A stretch of 64,000 bases of DNA from Dyella sp. C11 (GCF_003121485.1 NZ_QAVX01000001.1:310001-374000), one strand, 5' to 3'. Positions 41,701-52,083 are shown, numbered from the stretch's first letter. Numbers and translations are program-made. The notes: a model not told the origin generated them from the sequence alone.

Positions 41701-42084
41701 ATGTCCCGCGACATCATCTCCACCGACAAGGCTCCGGCCGCCATTGGCCCGTATTCGCAGGCCGTTCGCGCCGGCAACACGGTCTATTTCTCGGGCCAGA
41801 TCCCGCTTGATGCAGCCACGGGCCATACGGTCGAAGGCGACATTGCGCTGCAGGCGCGCAAGGTGTTCGAGAACATCAAGGCCGTGGCCGAGGCCGCTGG
41901 CGGTTCGCTCGACAAGATCGTGCGCGTGGGCATTTACGTGACCAACCTTGGCCATTTCGCCACGGTCAACGAAATCATGTCCGAGTATTTCCAGAAGCCG
42001 TTCCCGGCGCGCTCGACCATCGAAGTGTCGGCACTACCCAAGCTGGTCGACATCGAAGTCGACGCCATCATGGTGCTCGACTGA
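41701..42084 (+). CDS. ridA: 2-iminobutanoate/2-iminopropanoate deaminase RidA
   Basis: Hydrolyses reactive enamine/imine intermediates released by PLP enzymes. The 127 residues fit the YjgF/YER057c/UK114 family: APAAIGPYSQAVRAGNTVYFSGQIPLD at the start, GGSLDKIVRVGIYVTNL, and the substrate-binding Arg104 in PARSTIEVSALP. It commonly follows spoT in gammaproteobacteria. The spacing after spoT is 69 bp. Imines formed by flavin D-amino-acid oxidases such as the dauA product at the start of the window are also RidA-type substrates in principle. Confidence 0.97.
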   Translation: MSRDIISTDKAPAAIGPYSQAVRAGNTVYFSGQIPLDAATGHTVEGDIALQARKVFENIKAVAEAAGGSLDKIVRVGIYVTNLGHFATVNEIMSEYFQKPFPARSTIEVSALPKLVDIEVDAIMVLD

Positions 42085-42164
42085 TCGATTTGCGCGCTCT
42101 GCGCCGACGGCCGGTCGCGAGTGGCCGGCTGCCGCTGATCGATCCGCTCGGTTAGGCTTCTTCG

Positions 42165-44282
42165 ATGCCGCCCTCTCGCGCCAATGCCGCCAAGATCCTC
42201 TCCGACCCTGGCGCAACGCCGGTATCGGCGTTGCCTGGCGTGGGTCCTGCCCTGGCGGAGACGCTGGCGCGGTTGGGACTCGAGCGCGTGCAGGATCTGT
42301 GGTTCCACCTGCCACTGCGCTATGAAGATCGCACGCGCGTCACGCCGATTGCCGATCTTCGACCGGGTGAGCGAGCGCAGGTCGAAGGTGTGATCGAGGC
42401 CGTCGAACGTGGCTTTCGTTATCGGCCGCAGCTGAAAGTGGCGATCAGCGACGACTCGCATCAGACCCTGGTGCTGCGTTTTTTCCACTTCAACCGTAAC
42501 CAGTCGGAGCAGCTCAAGCCCGGCACGCGCCTGCTGTGTTATGGCGAAGTGCGGCAGGCGGGGCAGGGGCTGGAGATGGTGCATCCGCAATACCAGCGAC
42601 TGAGTGGCGATGAACCTGCCGCCGTCGACGACCTGCTCACGCCCGTCTACCCGACAACCGAAGGTCTGGGACAGAAACGCCTCGCAGGTGTCGTGGCAAA
42701 AGCGCTCGCGCTGTTGCCGCCCGATGCGCAGCTCGAATTGATTCCCACGGAACTGTGCGTCGAGCATGGCCTCACCTCGTTGCGTGAGGCGCTGCTTTAC
42801 GTGCATCGGCCGCCACCGGATGCCCACCTTGGACAGCTCACGACGGGGCGTCACCCGGCGCAGCAACGTCTGGCCTTCGAGGAATTGCTCCCCCAGCATC
42901 TCAGCCTGAAGCGTATGCGCGAGGCCGTGCGACGTCGCCATTCACCGCGCTTGAAAGGAACGGGTGACCTCCGTCAGCGGTTGCTGGCGAGCCTTCCGTT
43001 CGGGCTCACCGGCGCCCAGCAGCGCGTCAGCGCCGAGATTGCGAAGGACATCGCCGAACCTCGTCCGATGCTGCGCCTGGTGCAGGGCGATGTGGGCAGC
43101 GGCAAGACCATTGTTGCTGCCTTGGCTGCGCTTGCTGCGGTGGAGTCGGGTCAGCAGGTGGCGTTGGTGGCGCCTACGGAATTGCTGGCGGAGCAGCACC
43201 TTCATCATTTCCGTCATTGGCTGACGCCGCTCGGTGTCGAAGTCGCCTGGCTTGCCGGCAAGGTCACCGGCAAGGCGCGCACGCAGGCACTGGAGCGTGT
43301 GGCTTCCGGTGCGCATGTGGTGATCGGTACGCATGCGTTGATGCAGGAAGGCGTGTCGTTCGCGCGCCTGGGCTTGGTGATCGTGGACGAACAGCACCGC
43401 TTCGGCGTGCAGCAGCGCCTTTCCCTGCGTGACAAGGGTGCCGATCACGCCTCCGGCCTGGTGCCGCATCAGCTGGTGCTCACCGCCACGCCGATTCCGC
43501 GCACGCTTGCCATGAGTGCGTACGCCGACCTCGACGTTTCCGCCATCGACGAACTGCCGCCAGGTCGTACGCCGGTGCAGACCATTGCGATTTCCAATGC
43601 TCGCCGCTTCGACGTGATCGAACGCATCCATGCCGCATGCCTAGAAGGAAGGCAGGTGTATTGGGTATGCACGTTGATCGAGGAATCCGAACAGTTGCGC
43701 GCGCAGGCGGCTGAAGTGGCACATGCGGAGTTGTCCGCTGCGCTGTCCGACTGCCGCATCGGGCTTATCCATGGACGCATGAAGCCCAAGGAAAAGCAGG
43801 TGGTGATGGATGCCTTCAAGGCTGGCGAGCTGTCGGTGCTGGTGGCGACCACGGTGATCGAAGTGGGCGTGGATGTGCCCAACGCCAGCCTGATGGTGAT
43901 CGAAAACAGCGAGCGCCTGGGCTTGTCCCAATTGCACCAGCTGCGCGGGCGCGTGGGTCGTGGCGCCATTGCCTCCAATTGCGTGCTGCTCTATCAGCCG
44001 CCGCTCGGGCAGCTGGCGCAGGAGCGCCTGCAGGTGATGCGCGAGACCAACGATGGTTTCCGCATCGCAGAGAAAGACCTGGAGTTGCGTGGCCCCGGCG
44101 AGGTGTTGGGAACGCGACAAACGGGTCAGTTGAGTTTCCGCATTGCGGACCTTGCGCGGGACGCCCATTTGTTGCCCGCCGTGCAGGATGTCGGTGCCCA
44201 ACTGCTGGCGCGTCATCCGGAACAGGCCGAGTTGCTGATCACGCGCTGGATCGGCTCTGCCGCCCGCTACGCGCACGCCTGA
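42165..44282 (+). CDS. recG: ATP-dependent DNA helicase RecG
   Basis: Remodels stalled replication forks and branched DNA. The 705 residues include the N-terminal wedge/OB domain (LPGVGPALAETLARLGLERVQDLWFHLPLRYEDR and RFFHFN), Walker A GDVGSGKTI, the DEAH-type box in IVDEQHRFGVQQR, motif III LTATPIPRTLA, and the helicase C motifs VVIEVGVDVPNASLM and QLHQLRGRVGRG. The spoT-ridA-recG order is conserved in gammaproteobacteria. Confidence 0.97.
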   Translation: MPPSRANAAKILSDPGATPVSALPGVGPALAETLARLGLERVQDLWFHLPLRYEDRTRVTPIADLRPGERAQVEGVIEAVERGFRYRPQLKVAISDDSHQTLVLRFFHFNRNQSEQLKPGTRLLCYGEVRQAGQGLEMVHPQYQRLSGDEPAAVDDLLTPVYPTTEGLGQKRLAGVVAKALALLPPDAQLELIPTELCVEHGLTSLREALLYVHRPPPDAHLGQLTTGRHPAQQRLAFEELLPQHLSLKRMREAVRRRHSPRLKGTGDLRQRLLASLPFGLTGAQQRVSAEIAKDIAEPRPMLRLVQGDVGSGKTIVAALAALAAVESGQQVALVAPTELLAEQHLHHFRHWLTPLGVEVAWLAGKVTGKARTQALERVASGAHVVIGTHALMQEGVSFARLGLVIVDEQHRFGVQQRLSLRDKGADHASGLVPHQLVLTATPIPRTLAMSAYADLDVSAIDELPPGRTPVQTIAISNARRFDVIERIHAACLEGRQVYWVCTLIEESEQLRAQAAEVAHAELSAALSDCRIGLIHGRMKPKEKQVVMDAFKAGELSVLVATTVIEVGVDVPNASLMVIENSERLGLSQLHQLRGRVGRGAIASNCVLLYQPPLGQLAQERLQVMRETNDGFRIAEKDLELRGPGEVLGTRQTGQLSFRIADLARDAHLLPAVQDVGAQLLARHPEQAELLITRWIGSAARYAHA

Positions 44283-44370
44283 GTGCGTCGCCACAGCGCC
44301 ACGTCCGGGCGGGCTTTGCGCGCGCACCGCGAGGCCCTAAGCTAACCAATCCCCCCAAAGAAAAATCGTC

Positions 44371-45297
44371 ATGAGCCAGCTGCAGCTGTTGATCGACACC
44401 GACCCGGGCGTGGATGACGCGCTCGCCATCCTGATGGCGCACGCGCATGCTGACGTGCTTGGCTTGACGATCGCCGCCGGCAATGTCGGCCTGGGCCACA
44501 CCGTGCGTAACGCACGCACGCTGGTCGACCTGGTGGACAAGGCGACGCCGGTTTTTCCGGGATGCCCGACGCCGCTCGTGCGCTTGCCCGAGGAAGATGC
44601 CGTGCATGTGCACGGCGCCGATGGCCTGGGCGATGTGGGTTTTCCCGAGCCCAGGACCGTTGCCTCGGGCGAGCATGCCGTGCACGCCATCCTGCGCCTC
44701 ACCCGCGAGCATCCTGATCTCACGCTGGTGTGCCTCGGCCCGCTGACCAATCTCGCGCTGGCGGTGCGTCTGGATCCTTCGTTGCCGCAGCGCGTGAAGC
44801 GCCTGGTGATCATGGGTGGCGCCGTCACGGGCCTGGGCAACACCGGCAAGATCCCGGCGGAATTCAACATCGGTTTCGATCCCGAGGCGGCGCACGTGGT
44901 GTTCGAGGCGTTTCCTTCGTTCGACCTGGTCGATTGGGAAGTCGTGCTGCGCCATGCGTTCGACGACGAAGAGTTCAACGGCTGGATCGCGGCAGGCGAT
45001 CAGCGCGCCACGTTCTTCGACAAGGTGTTTGGCACGGCGCGCGCATTCAATGCAAAGCGTGGTCGTCACGGTGTCATCGCCGCTGACGCATTGGCGATGG
45101 CTGTGGCGATCGATCCGGGCATCGTCACGCGCATGGAAGAACGCCACGTGGCCGTGGAAATGGATGGTCGCCTGACGCGTGGCGCGACCGTGGTCGACTG
45201 GACCGCACGCCATGGCAAGCCGGCGAATGCACGCATCGTGATGGAAGTGGACCAGGCCGGTTTTGCGGCCATGGTGAAGCGGGCGCTGGGGGCCTGA
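44371..45297 (+). CDS. Inosine-uridine-type nucleoside hydrolase
   Basis: Cleaves the N-glycosidic bond of ribonucleosides for salvage. The 308 residues carry the calcium-binding signature DTDPGVDDA at residues 9-17, LGLTIAAGNV, TLVCLGPLTNLALA, MGGAV, and the active-site EFNIGFDPEAA region. The specificity-determining C-terminal His region is DWTARHGKP. IunH/RihA-type subfamilies cannot be separated by eye. It is probably monocistronic, 88 bp after recG. Confidence 0.9.
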   Translation: MSQLQLLIDTDPGVDDALAILMAHAHADVLGLTIAAGNVGLGHTVRNARTLVDLVDKATPVFPGCPTPLVRLPEEDAVHVHGADGLGDVGFPEPRTVASGEHAVHAILRLTREHPDLTLVCLGPLTNLALAVRLDPSLPQRVKRLVIMGGAVTGLGNTGKIPAEFNIGFDPEAAHVVFEAFPSFDLVDWEVVLRHAFDDEEFNGWIAAGDQRATFFDKVFGTARAFNAKRGRHGVIAADALAMAVAIDPGIVTRMEERHVAVEMDGRLTRGATVVDWTARHGKPANARIVMEVDQAGFAAMVKRALGA

Positions 45298-45405
45298 AAC
45301 GGCCCGCTGGGCCGGTTTCCCCGGCCCAAGTCACTGACCTACTTGCCAATGAGTGCGGCCTGTGGTTAAAATGCCGCTCTTTTCACCCACCGCTTTGAGT
45401 CTGTC

Positions 45406-45651
45406 ATGAAGCCCGATACCCATCCGAATTATCGCCCGGTGGTGTTCCAGGACCTGTCGTCGGATTTCGCGTTCCTTACGCGTTCGACGATCGCCACCAA
45501 GGATTCCGTCAAGTGGGAAGACGGTAACGAGTACCCGCTGATCAAGGTGGATATCTCGAGCCACTCCCATCCGTTCTACACCGGCAAGCAGAAGACGCTT
45601 GATACCGGCGGCCGCGTGGACAAGTTCCGCAAGCGCTACGCGCAGAAGTAA
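45406..45651 (+). CDS. rpmE2: 50S ribosomal protein L31, type B (zinc-independent)
   Basis: An 81-residue L31 of the C-minus type. It has no cysteine at all, so it lacks the zinc-binding site of the shorter type A. Features are [28 protein letters not shown] and the basic tail [12 protein letters not shown]. In E. coli the corresponding gene is derepressed by Zur under zinc starvation; no convincing Zur-type palindrome is seen upstream here (TTAAAATGCCG near 45366 is AT-rich only). It is probably the only L31 if no rpmE exists elsewhere in the genome. Confidence 0.95.
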   Translation: MKPDTHPNYRPVVFQDLSSDFAFLTRSTIATKDSVKWEDGNEYPLIKVDISSHSHPFYTGKQKTLDTGGRVDKFRKRYAQK

Positions 45652-45706
45652 TCGCGCGAACGCATAGGCTGTCACGCGGCGGTTACGCAGCGTGTCCAGG
45701 CTTGAT

Positions 45707-45743
45707 CGCACGGGGCGAGCATCAGCTCGCCCCGTGCGTTTTT
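45707..45743 (+). terminator. Intrinsic terminator after rpmE2
   Basis: CGCACGGGGCGAGC/ATCA/GCTCGCCCCGTGCG followed by TTTTT; a 14-bp perfect stem. Confidence 0.93.
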
Positions 45744-45789
45744 GCGTCCGCCATCCGACCATCCGCTAGGGCATGTTGGTGGGTCGATA

Positions 45790-45798
45790 TGTGATAAT
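45790..45798 (+). promoter_or_regulatory. Possible extended -10 promoter of gltA
   Basis: TG-T-GATAAT fits an extended -10 element about 110 bp upstream of gltA; no good -35 box is visible. Confidence 0.4.
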
Positions 45799-45907
45799 GG
45801 GCGGCGAGGTGTCGCAGCCATCCCCATACGCGACATCAACCCTACCTCGTCGGCCATCGCCCCACGGGCGAGACGTCGGCGACGACATTTCGTGAAGGAG
45901 GTTTTCC

Positions 45908-47203
45908 GTGTCCGATTCCAAGATCGTCAAGTTGGTGGATGAGTCGACCAACCGCAGCAGTGAACTGCCCCTGCTGAGCGGTACGCTCGGTCCCGCATGC
46001 ATCGACATCGGAACGCTGTACAAGGACACGGGGCATTTCACCTATGACCCGGGTTACGGCAGCACTGCCAGCACCAAGAGCGCCATCACCTATATCGACG
46101 GCGACGAGGGCGTCCTGCTGTATCGCGGTTACCCGATCGAGCAGCTCGCCGAGAAGTCGAACTTCCTCGAAACCTCGTACCTGCTGCTCAATGGCGAGTT
46201 GCCGAACAAGGACCAGTTCGCCAAGTTTGAGCACGACATCACGCATCACACGATGATGCACGAGTCCCTGAAGGACTTCTTCAAGGGCTTCCACCACGAC
46301 GCGCACCCGATGGCCATGCTGGCCGCCTCGGTGGCTTCGCTGTCGGCCTTCTATCACGACGACATCGACGTCGATAACGCCGAAGACCGCAAGCTGGCCG
46401 CGATCCGCCTGATCGCCAAGATGCCGACCATCGCCGCTGCCTGCTACCGCTATTCCATCGGCTGGCCGTTCCGCTACCCGCGCAACAATCTCGAGTACGT
46501 CGACCGCTTCCTGCACATGATGTTCGAAGTGCCGAGCGAGCCGCTGGAAATGAGCCCGGTTGCCGCCAAGGCGCTGGACCTGCTGTTCATCCTGCATGCC
46601 GACCACGAGCAGAATGCGTCGACCTCGACCGTTCGCCTGGTGGGTTCGACCGGTGCCAATCCGTACGCTTCCATCGCTGCCGGCATCACGGCGCTTTGGG
46701 GCCCGGCGCACGGTGGTGCCAACGAAGCCGTGCTGAAGATGCTCGAAGAGATCGGTACGGCCGACAAGGTCGAGACTGCCGTCAAGCGCGCGAAGGACAA
46801 GAACGACAACTTCCGCCTGATGGGCTTCGGCCACCGCGTGTACAAGAACTTCGATCCGCGCGCGAAGATCATCCGCGAAATGTGCCACAAGGTGCTGAAC
46901 GAGCTGGGCGTCAACGACCCGCTGCTCGACGTGGCCATGAAGCTGGAAGAAGCCGCGCTGAAGGACGACTACTTCGTGGAGCGCAAGCTGTACCCGAATG
47001 TCGACTTCTACTCCGGCATCATCTACAAGGCGCTGGGCATCCCGACCGAAATGTTCACGGTGATGTTCGCCATCGCCCGCACGTCCGGCTGGATCTCGCA
47101 CTGGATCGAACAGCACGAAACCCCGGGATCGCGCATCGGCCGTCCGCGCCAGATCTACACCGGCGCCAACGTGCGTGACTACGTGTCGACCGACAAGCGC
47201 TGA
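45908..47203 (+). CDS. gltA: Citrate synthase (type II, hexameric)
   Basis: Condenses acetyl-CoA and oxaloacetate at the entry of the TCA cycle. It has 431 residues and an N-terminal beta domain ([27 protein letters not shown]) typical of the NADH-inhibited Gram-negative type. Catalytic residues lie in [12 protein letters not shown] and [14 protein letters not shown] (two His) and [10 protein letters not shown] (Asp); [14 protein letters not shown] is the substrate loop. A strong AAGGAGG ribosome binding site precedes the GTG at 45908. A terminator and then a REPIN follow. Confidence 0.98.
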   Translation: MSDSKIVKLVDESTNRSSELPLLSGTLGPACIDIGTLYKDTGHFTYDPGYGSTASTKSAITYIDGDEGVLLYRGYPIEQLAEKSNFLETSYLLLNGELPNKDQFAKFEHDITHHTMMHESLKDFFKGFHHDAHPMAMLAASVASLSAFYHDDIDVDNAEDRKLAAIRLIAKMPTIAAACYRYSIGWPFRYPRNNLEYVDRFLHMMFEVPSEPLEMSPVAAKALDLLFILHADHEQNASTSTVRLVGSTGANPYASIAAGITALWGPAHGGANEAVLKMLEEIGTADKVETAVKRAKDKNDNFRLMGFGHRVYKNFDPRAKIIREMCHKVLNELGVNDPLLDVAMKLEEAALKDDYFVERKLYPNVDFYSGIIYKALGIPTEMFTVMFAIARTSGWISHWIEQHETPGSRIGRPRQIYTGANVRDYVSTDKR

Positions 47204-47220
47204 TCGGCTTGTTCAAGGCA

Positions 47221-47253
47221 TGAAAAAAGCCCCGGTTTTCCGGGGCTTTTTTT
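47221..47253. terminator. gltA terminator
   Basis: AAAAAAGCCCCGG/TTTT/CCGGGGCTTTTTTT, 17 bp after the gltA stop. Confidence 0.93.
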
Positions 47254-47270
47254 GTGGGCTTTCGCCAGAT

Positions 47271-47340
47271 TGTGTCGCGCACAGGGAGCGCTCCCACAGA
47301 CGAGCGAGCCCATGTGGGACCGCACCCTGTGCGCGACACA
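47271..47340. repeat. REP-like inverted pair (REPIN D), opposite arm orientation
   Basis: TGTGTCGCGCACAGGGAGCG... (47271-47298) and ...GGGACCGCACCCTGTGCGCGAC... (47313-47340). The GTGGGAGCGC ends face inwards, whereas in REPINs A-C they face outwards. Confidence 0.8.
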
Positions 47341-47422
47341 TGCCGGCGATATCGCCGCCAAGTCATCCGATGCGCTGCATGGCAGCCATCCAGTGTCATG
47401 TCATCGTGCCTTCGCGGCGCAC

Positions 47423-47452
47423 GAAAAAGCCCCGGTTTCCGGGGCTTTTTCG
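47423..47452. terminator. Second terminator, related to that of gltA
   Basis: GAAAAAGCCCCGG/TTT/CCGGGGCTTTTTC; almost the same stem as at 47221, on the other side of REPIN D. It probably serves the convergent minus-strand gene. Confidence 0.88.
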
Positions 47453-47476
47453 TTCTTCACCTGACGGTACCGCTGT

Positions 47477-48154
47477 TCAACGCAACGCCGACGACAGCAT
47501 CCGCTCGAACTCATCCTCCTGGCCGTCGTTGGCGGCAAGCAGTTCTTCGACGGCGGCGAGCGATGCGCGTCGCATGGGTTTTTCGTCGATGCGATCGAGT
47601 GGCGCCTGCTTCAAGGCGTCGCGGGGCAGCACGGTGATATCAAAGGGAAGGCCGTCGGCGGCGAACAGCAGGACGGGATATTCCACCTGATCGTCGCGCG
47701 TGACGCGCAGGCGGCGGGTCTGCTGGGTCAGTGGCACGCCTCGCTCCTGCAGGAACAGCACGACGTTCTCGGCGGTATCGCTGAAGACATGCAGGCACAC
47801 GGCCGAATGTGTATCGGCGGTACCCTCGAGCACCGCGCCGACCAGGCGTGGATCGAAGCGGTCGAGGAAGCGCATGGCTTCCGCTGCGGCTTCGCGGCGT
47901 TCCTGCAGCAGTTGCGGATGGGAGTCGGCGTGGAAGATGCGCTGGTGTTCGCGCAGTGCATCTTCGATTTCGTTGTTACGCGGCAACGCCTGTGCGTCGA
48001 TGATGCCCAGCCGCTCGGCGGCCTTGATCTTGGCGTGATGGAAATCGCGGATGCCGTGTTCGCTCATCAGTCGCGCCGCTTCCTGGGCAACGAGCAGACG
48101 TTTGCGCTGAAGACGATCCTGCGCGTGGATGCGATGGTGCTGACCTCGTGCCAT
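47477..48154 (-). CDS. Conserved protein of unknown function, possibly nucleotidyltransferase-like
   Basis: A soluble protein of 225 residues. The N-terminal half is helical and basic (QDRLQRKRLLVAQEAARLMSEHGIRDFHHAKIKAAERLGI) with the conserved-looking PRNNEIEDALREHQRIF. The middle, RFDPRLVGAVLEGTADTHSAVCLHVFSDTAENVVLFLQ, has the alternation of a minimal nucleotidyltransferase core (G-S-like GTAD and a following acidic strand), but the usual GSxxxGxxxxxSDxD motif is absent, so catalysis is doubtful. Homologues seem to sit next to ponA in Xanthomonadales and are sometimes given a misleading Mur ligase name. I do not know its function. It is 85 bp downstream of ponA on the same strand. Confidence 0.75.
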   Translation of the reverse strand: MARGQHHRIHAQDRLQRKRLLVAQEAARLMSEHGIRDFHHAKIKAAERLGIIDAQALPRNNEIEDALREHQRIFHADSHPQLLQERREAAAEAMRFLDRFDPRLVGAVLEGTADTHSAVCLHVFSDTAENVVLFLQERGVPLTQQTRRLRVTRDDQVEYPVLLFAADGLPFDITVLPRDALKQAPLDRIDEKPMRRASLAAVEELLAANDGQEDEFERMLSSALR

Positions 48155-48239
48155 GCCTCATTCCTCCGGCAATCTGGCGCTCGCTGGTGCGAGCGCGGGC
48201 GGCAGTGCGGCCTGGGCGAAGAACCGGCGCTGCCGACGA

Positions 48240-50777
48240 TTAGAAGATGTCGTAGGCGTGCTGCTGATCCTGGTCCTCCTGCTGCTGGTTGGCCTGGTTG
48301 CGCAACCGGTCCACGTCCTCGACCTTGAAGATCTCGGACATGATGTTCGGGTCGTCCGACCCGGCCGGCAAACCGCTTTGGCGGTCGATCTGTACCGTAG
48401 TGATACCGGGCGGCATCGGCAAGATGGCCGGCGGCTGGTCCTTGAGTACTGTGCCCATGTAGGACATCCAGATCGGCAGGGCGGCCTTGGCGCCGAACTC
48501 GCCCTTGCCGAGCGAGCTGAAGTCGTCGAAGCCGACCCAAACGGTGGTGACCACGTTGCCGTTGAAGCCGGCGAACCATGCATCGCGGTGATCGTTGGTC
48601 GAGCCGGTCTTGCCGGCCAGGTCGGTGCGGCCAAGCGTGGCCGCGGCCGCGGCGGTACCGCGCTTCACGACATCCTGCATCAGCGAGGTGACCAGGTAGT
48701 CGTTGCGCACTTCGATCACTTGCGGGGCCAGGACGGGGGCATGGGCGCCGTCACCGTGGGCGTCGGCCGGCAACACCGCGTCGCCTACGCCAGCCACGCT
48801 GCCGGAGGTCGTCGGAACCCCACCGGCGCTGCCAGCGGCCGCCACGCTGTTGCCCGGCGCGGCGCTCGCGTTGGCTGGCGGCGGACCCGGAGGGCGGGTG
48901 TCGAGCAGGCGTTCGGCGCAGGTACGGCACGCACGGGCCGGGTTGGCGGCGTAGACGGGCTTGCCGTCGCGGTCGTCGATTTCGCTGATGAAGTACGGCG
49001 TGACGAGGTAGCCGCCATTGGCAAACACCGAGTAGCCACGGGCCATGCTCATGGGCGACACCGAGGCCGTACCCAGTGCCATGGACAGGGTGCCGGGCAA
49101 GGAGTCGAGCGCGAAGCCGAAACGGGTGGCGTACTCGCGGGCAAAGCGCACGCCGATGGCGTCGAGCAATCGCACCGACACCAGGTTCTTGGACAGCACC
49201 AGCGCTTCGCGCAGGCGGATGGGGCCGTCGAACTTGTCGTCGTCGTTTGAGGGCGTCCACAGGCCGCCCGGTCGCGACGGATCGGGCAGGGCGAGCGGGG
49301 CATCGTTGACGATGGAGGCTGGCGTGAAGCCGCGTTCGAAGGCCGCCGAGTAAATGAAGGGCTTGAAGCTGGAGCCCGGCTGGCGGGCTGCCATCACCGC
49401 ACGGTTGAACTTGCTGCGCAGGAAGTTGAAGCCGCCAACCAGGGCCTGCAGCGAGCCATCTTCCGGATTGAGCGACACCAGCGCGCTCTGGGCGGCCGGG
49501 ATCTGCGTGAGCTGCCACTGACCCTTTTCATCACGCGTCACGCGCACGATGTCGCCGCGCTTGAGCACGGTGGACACGCTCTTGGGCGTGGCACCGACGC
49601 GGGTGTCGTCGATGCGGGGGCGGGCCCAGCTCATGGATTCAAGGCTGAGCTTTACCTCGTCACGGTTGACCAGGTAGATGCTGGCCTCGCTGGCGGTGGA
49701 CTGGGTGACGATGCCCGGCTGCATGCCGGCAATGTCGCCGTAGCCGGCCAAGGCGCGGTCCAGGTCGTCCGTGCTGGCTTCGGCAGCCAGTTCCTGATGG
49801 GCCTCGGGGCCGCGCCAGCCGTGGCGGTGGTCGTACTCCACCAGGCCGGAGCGGACGGCGTCCACGGCGGCCTGCTGGTGCTTGCTGTCCACCGTGGTCT
49901 TGACCACGTAGCCCTCGGTCAGGGCGTCGTTGCCGAGGCGGTCAAGCACCTGCAGGCGCACCATCTCGGCCAGGTACGGCGCATCCACCTCGATTGCCGG
50001 CTCATGCGGCGAGGCGTTGAGCGGTTCCTCGATGGCCTGGTCGTACTCGGCCTTGGAGATGAAACGGTTTTCCAGCATCTGGCCCAGGACCCAGTTGCGG
50101 CGGGCGACCATGCGCTTGGGGCTGTTGAGCGGGTTCACCAGCGAGGGCAACTGGAAGGTGGAGGCCAGGGCGGCGCATTCGGCCACGGTTAGCTGGTCCA
50201 GCGTCTTGCCGTAGTAGTAGGACGCCGCGGCGGCCACGCCATAGGAGCGGTGGCCCAGGAACATCTTGTTGAGGTAGAGCTCCAGGATCTGGTCCTTGGT
50301 CAGCTCGCTCTCCATGCGCAGGGCAATGAAGATCTCGGTCAGCTTGCGGGAATAGAGCTTTTCCGGGCTCAGGAAGAAGTTGCGGGCCACCTGCTGGGTA
50401 ATGGTGGAACCGCCCGATCCCTTGTCGCCGCCGGAGGACACCACGTGCCAGCTGGCGCGGGCGATGCCATGCCAGTCCACGCCCGGGTGCTGGTAGAAGC
50501 TGGCGTCCTCGGCGGCCAGCACGGCGTGCTTGAGGCGCTCGGGGACATCGCCCACGGCCACCGGGATGCGGCGGGTTTCACCAAAGCTCGCAATCAGTTT
50601 GCCATCCGAAGAGAGCACCCTGAGCGGCACCTGCATGTGGTAATCCTTGAGGACGGCCACCGAGGGGAGACGGGGGGAAATAAGCCAGTAGGCCACGCCA
50701 ATCGCCGCCACGCCCAGCAGCAAACCTGTAAAAGCCAGGACCAGTATCCAGCGCAGCAACCGCTTAAGAATTTGCAT
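48240..50777 (-). CDS. mrcA: Penicillin-binding protein 1A (bifunctional transglycosylase/transpeptidase)
   Basis: A class A PBP of 845 residues. An N-terminal membrane anchor (about residues 8-32) is followed by the GT51 domain with catalytic Glu90 in LAAEDASFYQHPGVD, then GSGGSTITQQVARN and RKLTEIFIALRME. The transpeptidase domain has the three penicillin-binding motifs: SSFK in RQPGSSFKPF, SKN in LVLSKNLVS and KTG in LAGKTGSTND. An OB-like insertion and a 60-residue Ala/Gly/Pro-rich insertion (after ERLLDTRPPG) lie before the last motif. ATG at 50777 gives the normal N-terminus. It is divergent from pilMNOPQ, a classic pairing also seen in Pseudomonas (ponA). Confidence 0.96.
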   Translation of the reverse strand: MQILKRLLRWILVLAFTGLLLGVAAIGVAYWLISPRLPSVAVLKDYHMQVPLRVLSSDGKLIASFGETRRIPVAVGDVPERLKHAVLAAEDASFYQHPGVDWHGIARASWHVVSSGGDKGSGGSTITQQVARNFFLSPEKLYSRKLTEIFIALRMESELTKDQILELYLNKMFLGHRSYGVAAAASYYYGKTLDQLTVAECAALASTFQLPSLVNPLNSPKRMVARRNWVLGQMLENRFISKAEYDQAIEEPLNASPHEPAIEVDAPYLAEMVRLQVLDRLGNDALTEGYVVKTTVDSKHQQAAVDAVRSGLVEYDHRHGWRGPEAHQELAAEASTDDLDRALAGYGDIAGMQPGIVTQSTASEASIYLVNRDEVKLSLESMSWARPRIDDTRVGATPKSVSTVLKRGDIVRVTRDEKGQWQLTQIPAAQSALVSLNPEDGSLQALVGGFNFLRSKFNRAVMAARQPGSSFKPFIYSAAFERGFTPASIVNDAPLALPDPSRPGGLWTPSNDDDKFDGPIRLREALVLSKNLVSVRLLDAIGVRFAREYATRFGFALDSLPGTLSMALGTASVSPMSMARGYSVFANGGYLVTPYFISEIDDRDGKPVYAANPARACRTCAERLLDTRPPGPPPANASAAPGNSVAAAGSAGGVPTTSGSVAGVGDAVLPADAHGDGAHAPVLAPQVIEVRNDYLVTSLMQDVVKRGTAAAAATLGRTDLAGKTGSTNDHRDAWFAGFNGNVVTTVWVGFDDFSSLGKGEFGAKAALPIWMSYMGTVLKDQPPAILPMPPGITTVQIDRQSGLPAGSDDPNIMSEIFKVEDVDRLRNQANQQQEDQDQQHAYDIF

Positions 50778-50816
50778 GATTTGGGTGTTTGCGAGACGTG
50801 AGTCAAAACAAGACAG

Positions 50817-50822
50817 AGTATA
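50817..50822 (-). promoter_or_regulatory. Possible -10 box of the mrcA promoter
   Basis: TATACT on the minus strand, 40 bp upstream of the mrcA start; the -35 region is weak. Confidence 0.35.
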
Positions 50823-50941
50823 GATGTAGCAGTATCCACGGCATGAACCGAGCGCGTCACAGCAAAAAACAGGCCATCCGGTCATTCGCCCAACCTGTGG
50901 AAGCCGTCACGCGAATGAGTCGAGAAAAAGCTCGTAGGCCG

Positions 50942-50970
50942 TTGCCAATACGTTAATTTTTGGATTAAAT
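50942..50970 (+). promoter_or_regulatory. Probable pilMNOPQ promoter
   Basis: TTGCCA (50942-50947), 17-bp spacer, TTAAAT (50965-50970), in an AT-rich patch 55 bp upstream of pilM. Confidence 0.5.
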
Positions 50971-50995
50971 GCCGACGCGTACCAGACCAATCTGA

Positions 50996-52083
<1,088 letters not shown>

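Noticed and set aside
48785-49353. Several small open frames opposite the Ala/Pro-rich insert of mrcA
   Set aside because: They are shadows of the low-complexity coding insert.
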